Positions 15,864 to 24,059 of a stretch of 27,104 nucleotides of DNA are shown here, piece after piece. Made by a program: the position numbers and the translations under genes. The notes under the pieces were generated by a model that was given only the letters and a program-made list of their open reading frames with translations, was not told where the DNA came from and did no database searches. Source of the DNA: WQUF01 sp031549525 (GTDB taxonomy: Bacteria > Bacillota > Clostridia > Clostridiales > Clostridiaceae); contig JAVBPQ010000135.1 of the NCBI GenBank assembly GCA_031549525.1, positions 1 through 27,104 of the forward strand, written 5' to 3'. How positions within the stretch are numbered: position 1 is the stretch's first letter; the number at the start of each line of letters is the position of its first letter.

Positions 15864-15883
15864 AGGGCTTTATTTAAAGCCCT
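15864..15883. terminator. Short hairpin between the small-protein gene and the convergent GNAT gene
   Basis: AGGGCTTT (15864-15871) and AAAGCCCT (15876-15883) form a perfect 8-bp stem with a 4-base loop. It lies 23 bases after the small-protein stop and touches the stop codon of the convergent acetyltransferase gene. U-tracts are short on both sides, so efficiency is uncertain. Confidence 0.65.
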
Positions 15884-16407
15884 TATACTATGTGTATCCA
15901 ATATCTTTGAAATACCTTTCCATCGTCTTTATCTATTTCATCTTCTAAAATTCCTCCACATTTTAATATGGTTTTTGCTGATGCTATATTTGATTTATTA
16001 CAAGTTATAAGTACATCTTTTATATTGAGTGTTTTACAAAACTCTAAAGCATCTTTAAGCATCTTTGTAGCATAACCTTTTTTTCTCTCTTTTGGAGAGA
16101 CACCATAACCTATATGGCCACCATATGTAGAAAAATAATCATCAAGAACATGCCTCACTCTAAGGGTTCCCACGACCTTATCATCACATTCTCTTACAGC
16201 AAAAAACGTGGTTGTAGGTACATCTTCTGTAGTTTCAAGATCAAGATCAAAATTTATCTTATCTAACCATTCTTCATAAGATGTAGCAATATCTAAGCCT
16301 CCATCCCCATGTACAGCAAACTCTCCATTATCAAAATGGTCCTTTATATATAAAAGGGCAGATTCCTTATATTTTATTGTAGGAAAGATCAACTTAATAT
16401 CATCCAT
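15883..16407 (-). CDS. GNAT-family N-acetyltransferase
   Basis: A cytoplasmic acetyl-CoA-dependent acyltransferase of 174 residues. The acetyl-CoA binding segment is GHIGYGVSPKERKKGYATKMLKDAL (near residues 97-121), with the R-x-x-G-x-A pyrophosphate-binding motif as RKKGYA, preceded by VVGTLRVRHVLDDYF. The layout matches the group of predicted acetyltransferases around COG3981. The substrate is unknown. I place the start at ATG 16407 because AGAGGTG (complement of about 16414-16420) is well placed; the same frame extends 19 codons further upstream without a ribosome binding site. A candidate TATAAT -10 box lies at the complement of 16441-16446. It is divergent from the methyltransferase-like gene across the 24-bp palindrome. 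Confidence 0.9.
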   Translation of the reverse strand: MDDIKLIFPTIKYKESALLYIKDHFDNGEFAVHGDGGLDIATSYEEWLDKINFDLDLETTEDVPTTTFFAVRECDDKVVGTLRVRHVLDDYFSTYGGHIGYGVSPKERKKGYATKMLKDALEFCKTLNIKDVLITCNKSNIASAKTILKCGGILEDEIDKDDGKVFQRYWIHIV

Positions 16408-16475
16408 GATTACACCTCTTCTTTTTTTAAACATAAAATAATTATAACATAAAACAAAAATCATAACATTTAATA

Positions 16476-16499
16476 AGAAGTTAGTTTAAACTAACTTCT
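16476..16499. promoter_or_regulatory. Perfect 24-bp palindrome between divergent genes, candidate operator
   Basis: AGAAGTTAGTTT and its exact reverse complement AAACTAACTTCT lie back to back without a spacer. The site is about 70 bases upstream of the GNAT start and 36 bases upstream of the methyltransferase-like start. It lies between two gene starts, so it is not a terminator. A length of 24 bp fits a dimeric TetR- or MarR-type repressor. No such regulator gene is adjacent. Confidence 0.6.
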
Positions 16500-16534
16500 A
16501 TTTATGATAATATTAAATAAAAAGAGGTGATTTT

Positions 16535-17116
16535 TTGATCGACATTATGATTTTAATATTGATATTTGTTTTTTATGTGTTATTTATAGGAAGATCATTT
16601 TTGCTTATGAAAAAAGGTGTAAAGGTATGGGTATTATCTTCTTCAAAAGGTATTTTTGGAAAGATAATTGAATCTCTCCTAACTCCGCTTTTAATCTTAT
16701 GGACAACAGAAATAGTACTCACTGCAATAGGAAAACCTCTATCTAAAGTTTCATATTTTTGGAACAATATCTATATAAGATATGCAGGATTAACATTGTG
16801 TACTCTTGGACTTATTATTTTTTTTCTTGCACTCTTATCTTTTGGAAATGCTTGGAGAATTGGTATAGATGAAGTAAACAGCAATGAGCTTATAACAGGT
16901 GGAATATTTTCATTTACAAGGAATCCAATATTTTTATTTATGGATATGTTTTTCCTTGGTACATTTCTTGTATATCCCAATATATTTTTTTTACTTTGTT
17001 TCATACTAATCATACTGAGTATCCACATACAGATACTCAGAGAAGAAAAGTTCTTAAGCATAAAATTTGGACAAAAATATGAAGAATATAAAAGGCAAGT
17101 GAGAAGGTATTTATAA
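16535..17116 (+). CDS. Isoprenylcysteine carboxyl methyltransferase (ICMT)-like membrane protein
   Basis: A 193-residue integral membrane protein with about five hydrophobic segments (near 2-22, 45-65, 82-105, 128-148, 150-166). The C-terminal third carries the ICMT/PEMT family signature: GGIFSFTRNPIFLFMDMFFLGTF, then LREEKFLSIKFGQKYEEYKRQVRRYL, with the RNP, EE and Y..Y..V.RYL residues that form the S-adenosylmethionine pocket. Bacterial members are poorly understood; targets may be lipids or other hydrophobic thiols or amines. The start is TTG 16535 with GAGGTGA four bases upstream. It is divergent from the GNAT gene and ends at a strong terminator. Membership of the family is clear, the reaction is not. 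Confidence 0.88.
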   Translation: MIDIMILILIFVFYVLFIGRSFLLMKKGVKVWVLSSSKGIFGKIIESLLTPLLILWTTEIVLTAIGKPLSKVSYFWNNIYIRYAGLTLCTLGLIIFFLALLSFGNAWRIGIDEVNSNELITGGIFSFTRNPIFLFMDMFFLGTFLVYPNIFFLLCFILIILSIHIQILREEKFLSIKFGQKYEEYKRQVRRYL

Positions 17117-17123
17117 CAAAGGA

Positions 17124-17156
17124 TATAAAAAAAGCATTTTAGATGCTTTTTTTATA
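17124..17156. terminator. Strong bidirectional terminator between the ICMT-like gene and fructokinase
   Basis: TATAAAAAAAGCAT (17124-17137) and ATGCTTTTTTTATA (17143-17156) pair perfectly around TTTAG. The A-run and T-run supply a U tract in both directions, fitting its position between convergent genes. Confidence 0.9.
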
Positions 17157-17166
17157 CCTTTTACAC

Positions 17167-18147
17167 TTATATGTCTTCTATTTCTTTCATAGAGGGCATA
17201 GAAGGAATGCCGCCTTTTTTAGTTATACATATTGAAGCTGCTTTATTTGCAAATATTGCAGCTTTTTCTAAAACATCAATATCAATTTCTTCTATATGCT
17301 CATTTAAAGCTTTAAATTCATTCATAATATGATATATAAATGCCCCAGTAAAGCAATCTCCTGCTCCTGTTGTATCAACTACATTTATTGGATTTTTATT
17401 TATCTTTGTATTCGCAGGCATATATTTATATTCATTTCTATTTGATACATAGCATCCCTTTTCTCCTAAAGTTATTGCTAAAATACATATATTAGGATAT
17501 TCACATATGACCTTTTCTATGGATTTTTCTATATCTTTCATACAAGTTACAAGTTCAAGCTCTTCCTCTGAAAGCTTAACTATATGAGATAAAAAAAGGC
17601 TTTTCTTTATATATTCTATAGCTTTATCTGTGTCATTCCAAAGGGGTTTTCTAAAATTAACATCTAAGGATATTATCTTTTTCTTTTTTATTGCATAATT
17701 AACGGCTTCAATAGTAGCACTTCTACATGGGTCATACGATAGAGAAACAGTGCCAAAATGCAAGATTTTTGTATTTTCTATTAAATGAAAATCAATTTCT
17801 TCCTTATTTAAAAATTTATCTGCACCACTTAAACGGTAAAATGAAAAAGAGCGATTATTATTTTTATCAAGATGAACAAATGCTAAAGTAGTTTCATATT
17901 TTTTATCTAAAACAAGCCCTTTTGTATCTACATCAGCATCGTCAAGCACATTTTTCAAAAAATTCCCAAAGTTATCTAGTCCTACCTTTCCAATAAAGCA
18001 GGTTTTAAGCCCAAGTTTAGATGCACACACAAGCATATTTGCAGGTGCTCCACCAGGATTTTGCTCAAACTTTGGATATCCTATATCATCCTTGTATACT
18101 GGGGTAAAATCTATTAATAATTCACCGATTGCTGTAATATCAAACAT
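17167..18147 (-). CDS. scrK: Fructokinase, PfkB/ribokinase family
   Basis: A cytoplasmic sugar kinase that most likely converts fructose and ATP to fructose 6-phosphate. The 326-residue protein has the N-terminal PfkB signature with NPGGAPANMLVCASKLG (residues 30-46), a second motif at GKVGLDNFGNFL (53-64), LDVNFRKPLW (161-170), and the C-terminal catalytic signature VVDTTGAGDCFTGAF (256-270) with the anion hole GAG and catalytic base Asp264. The GGAPAN and DVNFR strings favour fructokinase over ribokinase, but other ketose substrates are possible. I choose ATG 18147; an ATG at 18153 directly abuts the AGAGGGG site, leaving no spacing. It lies about 40 bases after the ATC hydrolase-like gene in the same direction, so the two probably share a transcript ending at the 17124-17156 terminator. 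Confidence 0.9.
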   Translation of the reverse strand: MFDITAIGELLIDFTPVYKDDIGYPKFEQNPGGAPANMLVCASKLGLKTCFIGKVGLDNFGNFLKNVLDDADVDTKGLVLDKKYETTLAFVHLDKNNNRSFSFYRLSGADKFLNKEEIDFHLIENTKILHFGTVSLSYDPCRSATIEAVNYAIKKKKIISLDVNFRKPLWNDTDKAIEYIKKSLFLSHIVKLSEEELELVTCMKDIEKSIEKVICEYPNICILAITLGEKGCYVSNRNEYKYMPANTKINKNPINVVDTTGAGDCFTGAFIYHIMNEFKALNEHIEEIDIDVLEKAAIFANKAASICITKKGGIPSMPSMKEIEDI

Positions 18148-18185
18148 AAACATCCCCTCTTATTTTCCTTCTAAGCTCTTCTTTT

Positions 18186-18860
18186 TTAAGGCAAATAATT
18201 AAAATCTACTTTCTCATAGGACAATAATTCATCGAGCATATCTTGTCCATATTCTTTTAAAAGCTCTTCTTTAACGTTATCTATTACAGAAACTCCTTCT
18301 TCTTTATATATACTTTTAATAACTTCTGAAAATGTCTTAAATATATGACCGCAATGGTAGGTAAAGGGCATTTCATTTTCAATATTTTTTGAAATATCTG
18401 TATTTTTATCTATATTAGCATTTTTTTGTACAAAATCACAATAACCATCTGTATGAAGCACCTTATTTACTTCAAATTGCAAACAAGGATTAAATCCCCT
18501 AGAAATTGCTTTATCTATATGGTCACAGTAAACCCTTGCCCCAGTGAGAGCATCCATCTTTTTAAATTGTTCATGCCATGGACATTTAAAAACTTCATAA
18601 TGATAGTGAGGTGAAAGAGAGATTAAATTTGTGGAGCTAAGATCATCTCTAGTAAAACTCCATTCACCATACTTATTGTAATTTATAAAATCAAGCTCCC
18701 TACCATCTCTTATGGTCCTTTGAGCCATCCTGCTCCCTCTTTGCTCTCCATACCTTTGCGTAGCAAGTATAAAAGTTTTTTCACCATTATTAGGAAACTT
18801 ATCCACAAGTTGTTTATAAAATACAGCAGATATAAATGCATGCACTGATTCATTAAACAT
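18186..18860 (-). CDS. L-2-amino-thiazoline-4-carboxylic acid hydrolase-like protein
   Basis: A 224-residue cytoplasmic protein resembling the ATC hydrolase family (PF14196 type), named for a Pseudomonas enzyme that opens L-2-amino-thiazoline-4-carboxylate to carbamoyl-cysteine. Recognisable features are YGEQRGSRMAQRTIRDG (37-53), GEW (65-67), FKCPWHEQF (91-99), YCDHIDKAISRGFNPCL (111-127) and GYCDF (139-143). The recurring Cys and His (Cys93, His96, Cys112, His114, Cys126, Cys141, Cys170, His172) could bind metal or supply a nucleophile. In clostridia this family is broad and the true substrate is unclear. Its ATG has AAAGGA and GAGGA stretches upstream. It starts just beyond the terminator of the upstream minus-strand ABC operon and is followed by fructokinase. 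Confidence 0.8.
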   Translation of the reverse strand: MFNESVHAFISAVFYKQLVDKFPNNGEKTFILATQRYGEQRGSRMAQRTIRDGRELDFINYNKYGEWSFTRDDLSSTNLISLSPHYHYEVFKCPWHEQFKKMDALTGARVYCDHIDKAISRGFNPCLQFEVNKVLHTDGYCDFVQKNANIDKNTDISKNIENEMPFTYHCGHIFKTFSEVIKSIYKEEGVSVIDNVKEELLKEYGQDMLDELLSYEKVDFNYLP

Positions 18861-18902
18861 TAGTCCTCATTCCTTTCATCATTTTATAAAATAATAATAT
18901 AA

Positions 18903-18928
18903 AAAAGGGACTGCAAGCAATCCCTTTT
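18903..18928 (-). terminator. Terminator of the 18.9-26.3 kb hybrid ABC operon
   Basis: On the minus strand AAAAGGGA (complement of 18921-18928) and TCCCTTTT (complement of 18903-18910) pair around a 10-base loop and are followed by TTTATATTATTATTTT, a good U-rich tail. It begins 9 bases after the stop of the MalG-like permease. Confidence 0.88.
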
Positions 18929-18937
18929 CTATTAATT

Positions 18938-19840
18938 CTAAAATTTCCAATTACTAAATCCTGCAATTATCTCCTCTTCAAAATAAAAATATAATGCTAA
19001 AATAGGAATAACATATAACACTGCTCCTGCAAATGGTGCCCCTAAGCTATTATTTAAGGTGCTTCCATTTAAGGCAAGGGATAGTGGATATAAAAAATCG
19101 TCTTTTAAAAAAATAAGCGGCTGTTCAACCATATTCCAGCTCTCTGCAAAGACCAAAACCAAGAGAGCTATTATACCAGGTTTTACAGCAGGTGCTATTA
19201 TATGATAAAACAATCCTATAATTGAATTACTTTCAAGCTTAAAAGAATCTATAGTTTCATTAGGAACATATCTCATAAATTGCGTCAGTAAGAAAACACC
19301 AAAAGGTGAAAAAATCGCTGGAAATATGAGAGCTCTGTGAGTATTGAGCAAGTTCATAAACCTAAGCAATAAATAGTTTGGTAAGAGCGTAACTTGAAAA
19401 GGCATCATCATTACAATTATATATATAAAAAATATTAAATTCTTACCTTTAAATTTTATTTTAGCAAACACATAGCTTTGAGGAAATGCCACAATAAGGG
19501 TAAAAAAAGAAATTATTAAGCTTAATTTAACCGAGTTCCAAAACATCTTTATATAATCGTAATTTTCAATAAGGGTTTCATAATACTGCTCAAATGAAAT
19601 TTGATTGGGTATTAATGATATGGATACTTTATCATCTGCACCTTCATTATTTTGATTTTCTTCAAGCATTTTATCTATGCTTTCAGGTTTTTTTATTACA
19701 TTTTTATATATAGATTTTACTTCATTAGTTGACATAAAAGAATCTGCTATAGTTGCAATAAGAGGAAAGATAAACATTCCTGCTATAATTAAGATGAAAA
19801 TATTTTTTACCATATTTCTTATAAAAATTAAAGCCTTCAT
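18938..19840 (-). CDS. MalG-like ABC transporter permease (CUT1 family)
   Basis: The second membrane subunit of a carbohydrate-type importer, 300 residues with about six membrane helices. The first helix (about 11-33) is followed by a polar extracellular stretch with a Glu/Asn-rich segment (about 55-75) before the permease core begins at WNSVKLSLIISFFTLIVAFPQSYVFAKIKFKGK. The coupling (EAA) region is IDSFKLESNSIIGLFYHIIAPAVKPGIIALL, with the expected G and P but with Phe-Lys-Leu-Glu instead of E-A-A, a mild divergence. The ending GLT-like GFSNWKF is typical of MalG proteins. ATG 19840 overlaps the TGA of the upstream permease gene (TGATG), with GGAGG about ten bases upstream; a TTG at 19849 is also possible. 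It is the last gene of the operon. No ATPase gene follows. Confidence 0.92.
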   Translation of the reverse strand: MKALIFIRNMVKNIFILIIAGMFIFPLIATIADSFMSTNEVKSIYKNVIKKPESIDKMLEENQNNEGADDKVSISLIPNQISFEQYYETLIENYDYIKMFWNSVKLSLIISFFTLIVAFPQSYVFAKIKFKGKNLIFFIYIIVMMMPFQVTLLPNYLLLRFMNLLNTHRALIFPAIFSPFGVFLLTQFMRYVPNETIDSFKLESNSIIGLFYHIIAPAVKPGIIALLVLVFAESWNMVEQPLIFLKDDFLYPLSLALNGSTLNNSLGAPFAGAVLYVIPILALYFYFEEEIIAGFSNWKF

Positions 19841-21408
19841 CAATACCAAGCCTCCGATGCAACCTTATCTTGAATCTTATATCCAATTGCAACTATTATA
19901 TAAACTACAAATGCAAATATTATAGCTCCAGTTGTTAAATTTTGATAATTTAATTTATCAAAATGATTTTTCATATAATGTTGCACTAAATATAAGTGGC
20001 TTTGAGGGTATGATGTGCCATAAAATAAATAAACTTCTTTAAATATTTTAAATGAATTAACAAGTGAAATAATAAATATAAAAAATACTGTGGGAAATAT
20101 TAAAGGCAACGTTATATATAAATGTTTTTGAATGGTATTTACTCCATCTAAAGAAGCAGCTTCATAAATTGATTTATCTACACTTAAAAATGCCGCAGAA
20201 AAGAGTATAATATTATATCCACAATTTTTCCATAAAAATAAAAGATAAATAGGAATCCGCCCTGTATTGTTATGTAGAAGTTCATAGATATAACTATAAT
20301 CACCAAATAAAATCTTCCATATTATTATAACTGATGCCGTAGGTAAGAGCATTGGTATAAAAAAAGCCGATTTAACAAAATCCAATGATTTTGATAGATT
20401 TACAATGACAATTGAAAGTATAAAAGAAATTGGTATAAGTAGCCCAACTCCAATAAAAGTAAACTGAAAGGTATTTTTTAAGGCTAGTTTAAAATAGTCA
20501 TTTTGGAGAACTTCAATATAGTTTTTAAACCATACAAATTTTTTATCAAAGGCATTATTTATAAGTGAATAATAAATTGAAAAAATAAATGGCAATAGAT
20601 AAAATAATATAAATCCAAAAGAGCATAAACCCATTATGATTAGAGATTTAGTTTCAAGATTAGGGTGATGAAGCTTTAAAGCCATATTTTTATAGATAGC
20701 ATATATATCTAAATCACTTTTCTTTAACTTGCTTTTATGCCTTGTATTGGAAGATGATGTGCTCTTTTTAAAACTTGACTCTTTTTTTTGTATCTTATCT
20801 TTTTTACTAGAAGTATATCTTGATCGCCTACTAACCCTTTCATTTAAATCTATAGCTTCTTTGTGATTTTCTTCTTTAAAATCTTTTATTTCTCTATCTT
20901 TTATATTTAAATCAACAATATTCTGTGAATTAATATTATCATTTTTATTTAAAATTCTTATAGTAGGTTCTTTTAATTCATACTTTGTTATATCCTCGAA
21001 TTCATCATCATCTAAACTTGTGATAAAATTTGAATCTATCTCTATATTGCTGCTCTTATTATAAATAGATTTGCCATTTAAAAATATAGGCTCAAAAATA
21101 TCCTTATTATTTTCTTTCTGCAATTCTGAAAGAGTAGTCTTTGAAATATAGTTTTGATTTTTTTGAGAAGTAGAAGCTACTTCAAGTGAAGATTCTTTAG
21201 AATTTAAAAAAACAGACTCTTTAGGATCCTTTATTTCTTTATCTAAGCTATCTAATCTTCTTTTAAAATGCTTATTCTTACTTATTTTTTGTGAACTATT
21301 TCTACCTCTTTCTTGTTTTTTAAATTTAGACGGAAAGTTTAAAACCTCGTCTAAGATTGCACCAACTTTGCTTTTTTCTTTTTGATTCATCCTTCTACTC
21401 CGAGCCAT
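19840..21408 (-). CDS. MalF-like ABC transporter permease with a long charged N-terminal extension
   Basis: A 522-residue membrane subunit pairing with the MalG-like protein. Residues about 255-520 form a normal CUT1 permease: first helix near 255-280, core TFQFTFIGVGLLIPISFILSIVI, and a canonical coupling loop YEAASLDGVNTIQKHLYITLPLIFP. Family members usually have about 290-310 residues; here roughly 250 extra residues precede the first helix. That part is hydrophilic, rich in Lys, Ser, Asn, Glu and Asp, with basic stretches at the start (MARSRRMNQK) and just before the membrane (about 193-230), an acidic patch DDDEFED (133-139), and no recognisable domain. It should be cytoplasmic. The start is firm: AAGGAGG lies seven bases before ATG 21408. 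The gene overlaps the end of the MacB-like gene by 14 bases, indicating coupled translation. Confidence 0.9.
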   Translation of the reverse strand: MARSRRMNQKEKSKVGAILDEVLNFPSKFKKQERGRNSSQKISKNKHFKRRLDSLDKEIKDPKESVFLNSKESSLEVASTSQKNQNYISKTTLSELQKENNKDIFEPIFLNGKSIYNKSSNIEIDSNFITSLDDDEFEDITKYELKEPTIRILNKNDNINSQNIVDLNIKDREIKDFKEENHKEAIDLNERVSRRSRYTSSKKDKIQKKESSFKKSTSSSNTRHKSKLKKSDLDIYAIYKNMALKLHHPNLETKSLIIMGLCSFGFILFYLLPFIFSIYYSLINNAFDKKFVWFKNYIEVLQNDYFKLALKNTFQFTFIGVGLLIPISFILSIVIVNLSKSLDFVKSAFFIPMLLPTASVIIIWKILFGDYSYIYELLHNNTGRIPIYLLFLWKNCGYNIILFSAAFLSVDKSIYEAASLDGVNTIQKHLYITLPLIFPTVFFIFIISLVNSFKIFKEVYLFYGTSYPQSHLYLVQHYMKNHFDKLNYQNLTTGAIIFAFVVYIIVAIGYKIQDKVASEAWY

Positions 21409-22669
21409 GCTTACCCCTCCTTAATTTAGGAGTCTTTACAATGGAAAACTTTTTTTCAAAAAAATCTAGGATTTTATTAAATAAATCACCTATTTTAATC
21501 TTGTTAATAACAATATTAAAATAGTATAAGAAACCTGCAAAGACTAAAATTCCCAAATAATTCAAAATAGCTCCTCCGTTTTTTATAAGAGCTTCAAATT
21601 TTGTGCCATAATTTGGCATAGTGTTAATGCTTACAATATAATTTAAAATTTTTGATTTCAATTCATCTATATTTATAAACCTTGATGGAATTAAATCAGG
21701 ATTTATTATAAATTCAAATTTAACTTTATTATAAAAGTACAATATCAAAATTATACAAAAAGAATATAATATAAATTTTTTTATAAAAAATACCATATTA
21801 TTGTCTATAAGTTTTTTTAAATAATACTTCTTAAAATCATTATTTATCTTTTCAATAGCATATTTAAAATCATTTGCTAGCCAAATTATCATATTTAAAG
21901 CTACTATAAAGAAAACAGCAAATTTTAAAATATCCATTTTTTGAATATTTTTTCTTGCTTCATAATCTAAGTTTTTTAAATACACTTCTTTTCCAATATT
22001 TTGAGAAAAATAATTTTGCATCCCCTTATTCATCATAAATCCATATCCAGCTTTTATTTTAAATAAAATAATGTACTCTCCAAATGTTCTTTGTACTTCT
22101 GTCTTTTCACTGCTTAAAGAATTATCTTTAGGCTCAGAGGGTTTTTCAATGGGAATAAAAACTAAAGAACTATCATCTCTATATGTTTTTGACAATTTAC
22201 CTAATATAGACTCGTCATCTTCATATACCCCACATATAAGATATTCCTTTCCATCTAGTTCTACTTTTTCTCCAATACAATCTGTATTTAAGAAAAAATA
22301 CACAGCTAATTTTTCATCGATTACTATATAATTCACTCTATTTTCATAATCTTCAGACCATATAAATCTTCCCTTTAAAAGTTTAAGATTTAAAAATTCA
22401 TCGATATTTCCATCCACTTCATAATATCTCACATCTTTTGGATTTGTATATTTACTCTTTAAACTTCCATTGTTCGATTTATACATGGTACTTCCAAGTA
22501 CATCTTCATTTACTAAAGGATAATCCTTAAATATCATAAACTCATCATAATTTGTAAGATCTGCTTTGATTAAAAATTTATTTTTTAAAACCATCAAAGA
22601 GCTTTCTATGTTTAACATACAAAATATACAGATTATTATTATAGTGATAAAAATAAAATGCCTTTTCAT
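21395..22669 (-). CDS. MacB/FtsX-topology membrane protein without ATPase domain
   Basis: A 424-residue protein with one N-terminal membrane helix (about 4-24), a large extracellular domain (about 25-245) and three further helices (about 247-267, 295-314, 367-390), the arrangement of MacB/FtsX permeases. In the extracellular domain YIVIDEKLAVYFF, then CIGEKVELDGKEYLICGVYEDDES (about 114-154) resembles the MacB periplasmic core pattern of VVISE.lA..lFg..d.iGk.i.l.g..y.VvGV..d. There is no nucleotide-binding domain at either end. The ATG overlaps the TAA of the adaptor gene (TAATG), and its end overlaps the MalF-like gene, so it is translated as part of the operon. The MacB relationship is an inference from motif and topology. 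It may be a structural partner of the adaptor rather than a transporter itself. Confidence 0.75.
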   Translation of the reverse strand: MKRHFIFITIIIICIFCMLNIESSLMVLKNKFLIKADLTNYDEFMIFKDYPLVNEDVLGSTMYKSNNGSLKSKYTNPKDVRYYEVDGNIDEFLNLKLLKGRFIWSEDYENRVNYIVIDEKLAVYFFLNTDCIGEKVELDGKEYLICGVYEDDESILGKLSKTYRDDSSLVFIPIEKPSEPKDNSLSSEKTEVQRTFGEYIILFKIKAGYGFMMNKGMQNYFSQNIGKEVYLKNLDYEARKNIQKMDILKFAVFFIVALNMIIWLANDFKYAIEKINNDFKKYYLKKLIDNNMVFFIKKFILYSFCIILILYFYNKVKFEFIINPDLIPSRFINIDELKSKILNYIVSINTMPNYGTKFEALIKNGGAILNYLGILVFAGFLYYFNIVINKIKIGDLFNKILDFFEKKFSIVKTPKLRRGKHGSE

Positions 22670-23997
22670 TATTCTGCCGCCTTGTTATTTAACATTACTC
22701 TCTGACCTTCAACTATTTCTCTATCTGTACCTGTTATTATTGTTTCGTTACCTAAAAGCCCTTCTGCTATACCTGTATATTTTGAATTATATTCACCTTT
22801 TTTAATCTGTACCTTTTTTACAGTTAGCTCTTTTCCTAAGAATCCATAATTCTCATTTAATATATAAACATATCCATCTGAAAAAATAGCTTCATTTGGC
22901 ACTATTGCATTGTAGTTTTTGCTCTTTTTTTCAATCTTTATGCTCACATTTTGAGGTTTTGCATTTTTTAGTCTATCATAAGATTTCATAGTGACATACA
23001 TATAGTTTTTGTCATTTTTTTTCTCAATGCTCTCTATTATACCATCCTCACTTGTTCCAAAAATTATAACTTTACATTTTGGATTAGTATCTATATAATC
23101 TTTAAGATTATTATACTGATCATCTGTTATAGTTGCAGTTATTTTTGTCGGCACATTTGAAGTCCTATAATCTATAAGACTACCTGCGCCATCATAGGTA
23201 TCATTTTCTTGAACATATATCTTTGATATTATAGAATCTGAAGGAGCCTTTACTGTACTGTAATTATTTAAAAGATTGTTTAAATCGTCCAGCTCTTGTT
23301 GTTTTTTATTTATCTCTTTTTGTTTTTCATTTTCAGTTGTACCATTATATTCACCTGAATTTTTCATAGAGGTATAATCTTCTTGCATTCTAGTAAGTTC
23401 TCTTTTCATCTTTTCAAGCTGTCTCTCTTCAGATTCAATATCTATACTATCTTCATTATCATATACATCTTGTGTGTTTAGGCTTGAATTTGAAATAGAC
23501 GTTGTCGAAATAACATTTGAGTTCCTTTTAGCATCATTAATTCTTTTTTGCAAACTTTGAACTTCATCGTTTTTATCATTTATTTCTACCTGCTTATCTT
23601 CTAAAGCTCTTTTAAGGTCTTTTCTAAAGCTTGTTAAATCTTGAGTTAGTTTTTCCATATCGATTTGAGCTTGAGATATTGACTCTGTAAGCTGAGTGGT
23701 ATCAAATGCTATAAGTATATCAGCTGATTTAACAGAATCTCCTTCTCTAACATTTATTTTATTTATCTTTAATTGGAATGAATATTTTTTATCAAATTTT
23801 ATTGTAGCACCATCAGTATAGTTAAATACAACATCAGATACTGTTTCATCATTGGAAATTTGACCCCCTTTTATCCTTTCAGTAACCACTTTAGGTGTCG
23901 TAAAATAAATTATAGTTTTAGAACTAAAAGTTACTAATATCATTATTGATATAAAGAAAATTGTAACTTTTCTTGCAATCTTCTTTTTAGTTTCCAT
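22669..23997 (-). CDS. HlyD/MacA-like membrane fusion (adaptor) protein
   Basis: A 442-residue protein anchored by one N-terminal helix (about 8-28) with the rest outside the membrane. The order is that of MacA/HlyD adaptors: a first lipoyl/barrel half with INKINVREGDSVKSADILIAFDTTQL (about 77-102), a long coiled coil (about 104-258, rich in Glu, Lys, Gln and Asp, with a Ser/Asn/Thr break near 155-175), the returning lipoyl half STVKAPSDSIISKIYVQENDTYDGAGSLIDY, then beta-barrel and membrane-proximal parts ending VEGQRVM. In Gram-positive bacteria such proteins work with MacB-type permeases. An AGAGGGTG stretch precedes ATG 23997. It lies 122 bases after the binding-protein gene, with a long hairpin between them, and overlaps the MacB-like gene by one base. 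Confidence 0.88.
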   Translation of the reverse strand: METKKKIARKVTIFFISIMILVTFSSKTIIYFTTPKVVTERIKGGQISNDETVSDVVFNYTDGATIKFDKKYSFQLKINKINVREGDSVKSADILIAFDTTQLTESISQAQIDMEKLTQDLTSFRKDLKRALEDKQVEINDKNDEVQSLQKRINDAKRNSNVISTTSISNSSLNTQDVYDNEDSIDIESEERQLEKMKRELTRMQEDYTSMKNSGEYNGTTENEKQKEINKKQQELDDLNNLLNNYSTVKAPSDSIISKIYVQENDTYDGAGSLIDYRTSNVPTKITATITDDQYNNLKDYIDTNPKCKVIIFGTSEDGIIESIEKKNDKNYMYVTMKSYDRLKNAKPQNVSIKIEKKSKNYNAIVPNEAIFSDGYVYILNENYGFLGKELTVKKVQIKKGEYNSKYTGIAEGLLGNETIITGTDREIVEGQRVMLNNKAAE

Positions 23998-24059
23998 TTT
24001 TGCACCCTCTCATAAGCTACATTTAATAAAACAGTATATACATTTTAGGTTTTGCTATT

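Noticed and set aside
16476..16499. The 24-bp palindrome as a transcription terminator
   Set aside because: It lies between two divergent gene starts with no gene end next to it and lacks a U tract.
15587..17116. Prenylated peptide system: small protein as substrate of the ICMT-like protein
   Set aside because: The small protein ends LAGY with no C-terminal cysteine box, its only Cys is internal, and no prenyltransferase gene is nearby.
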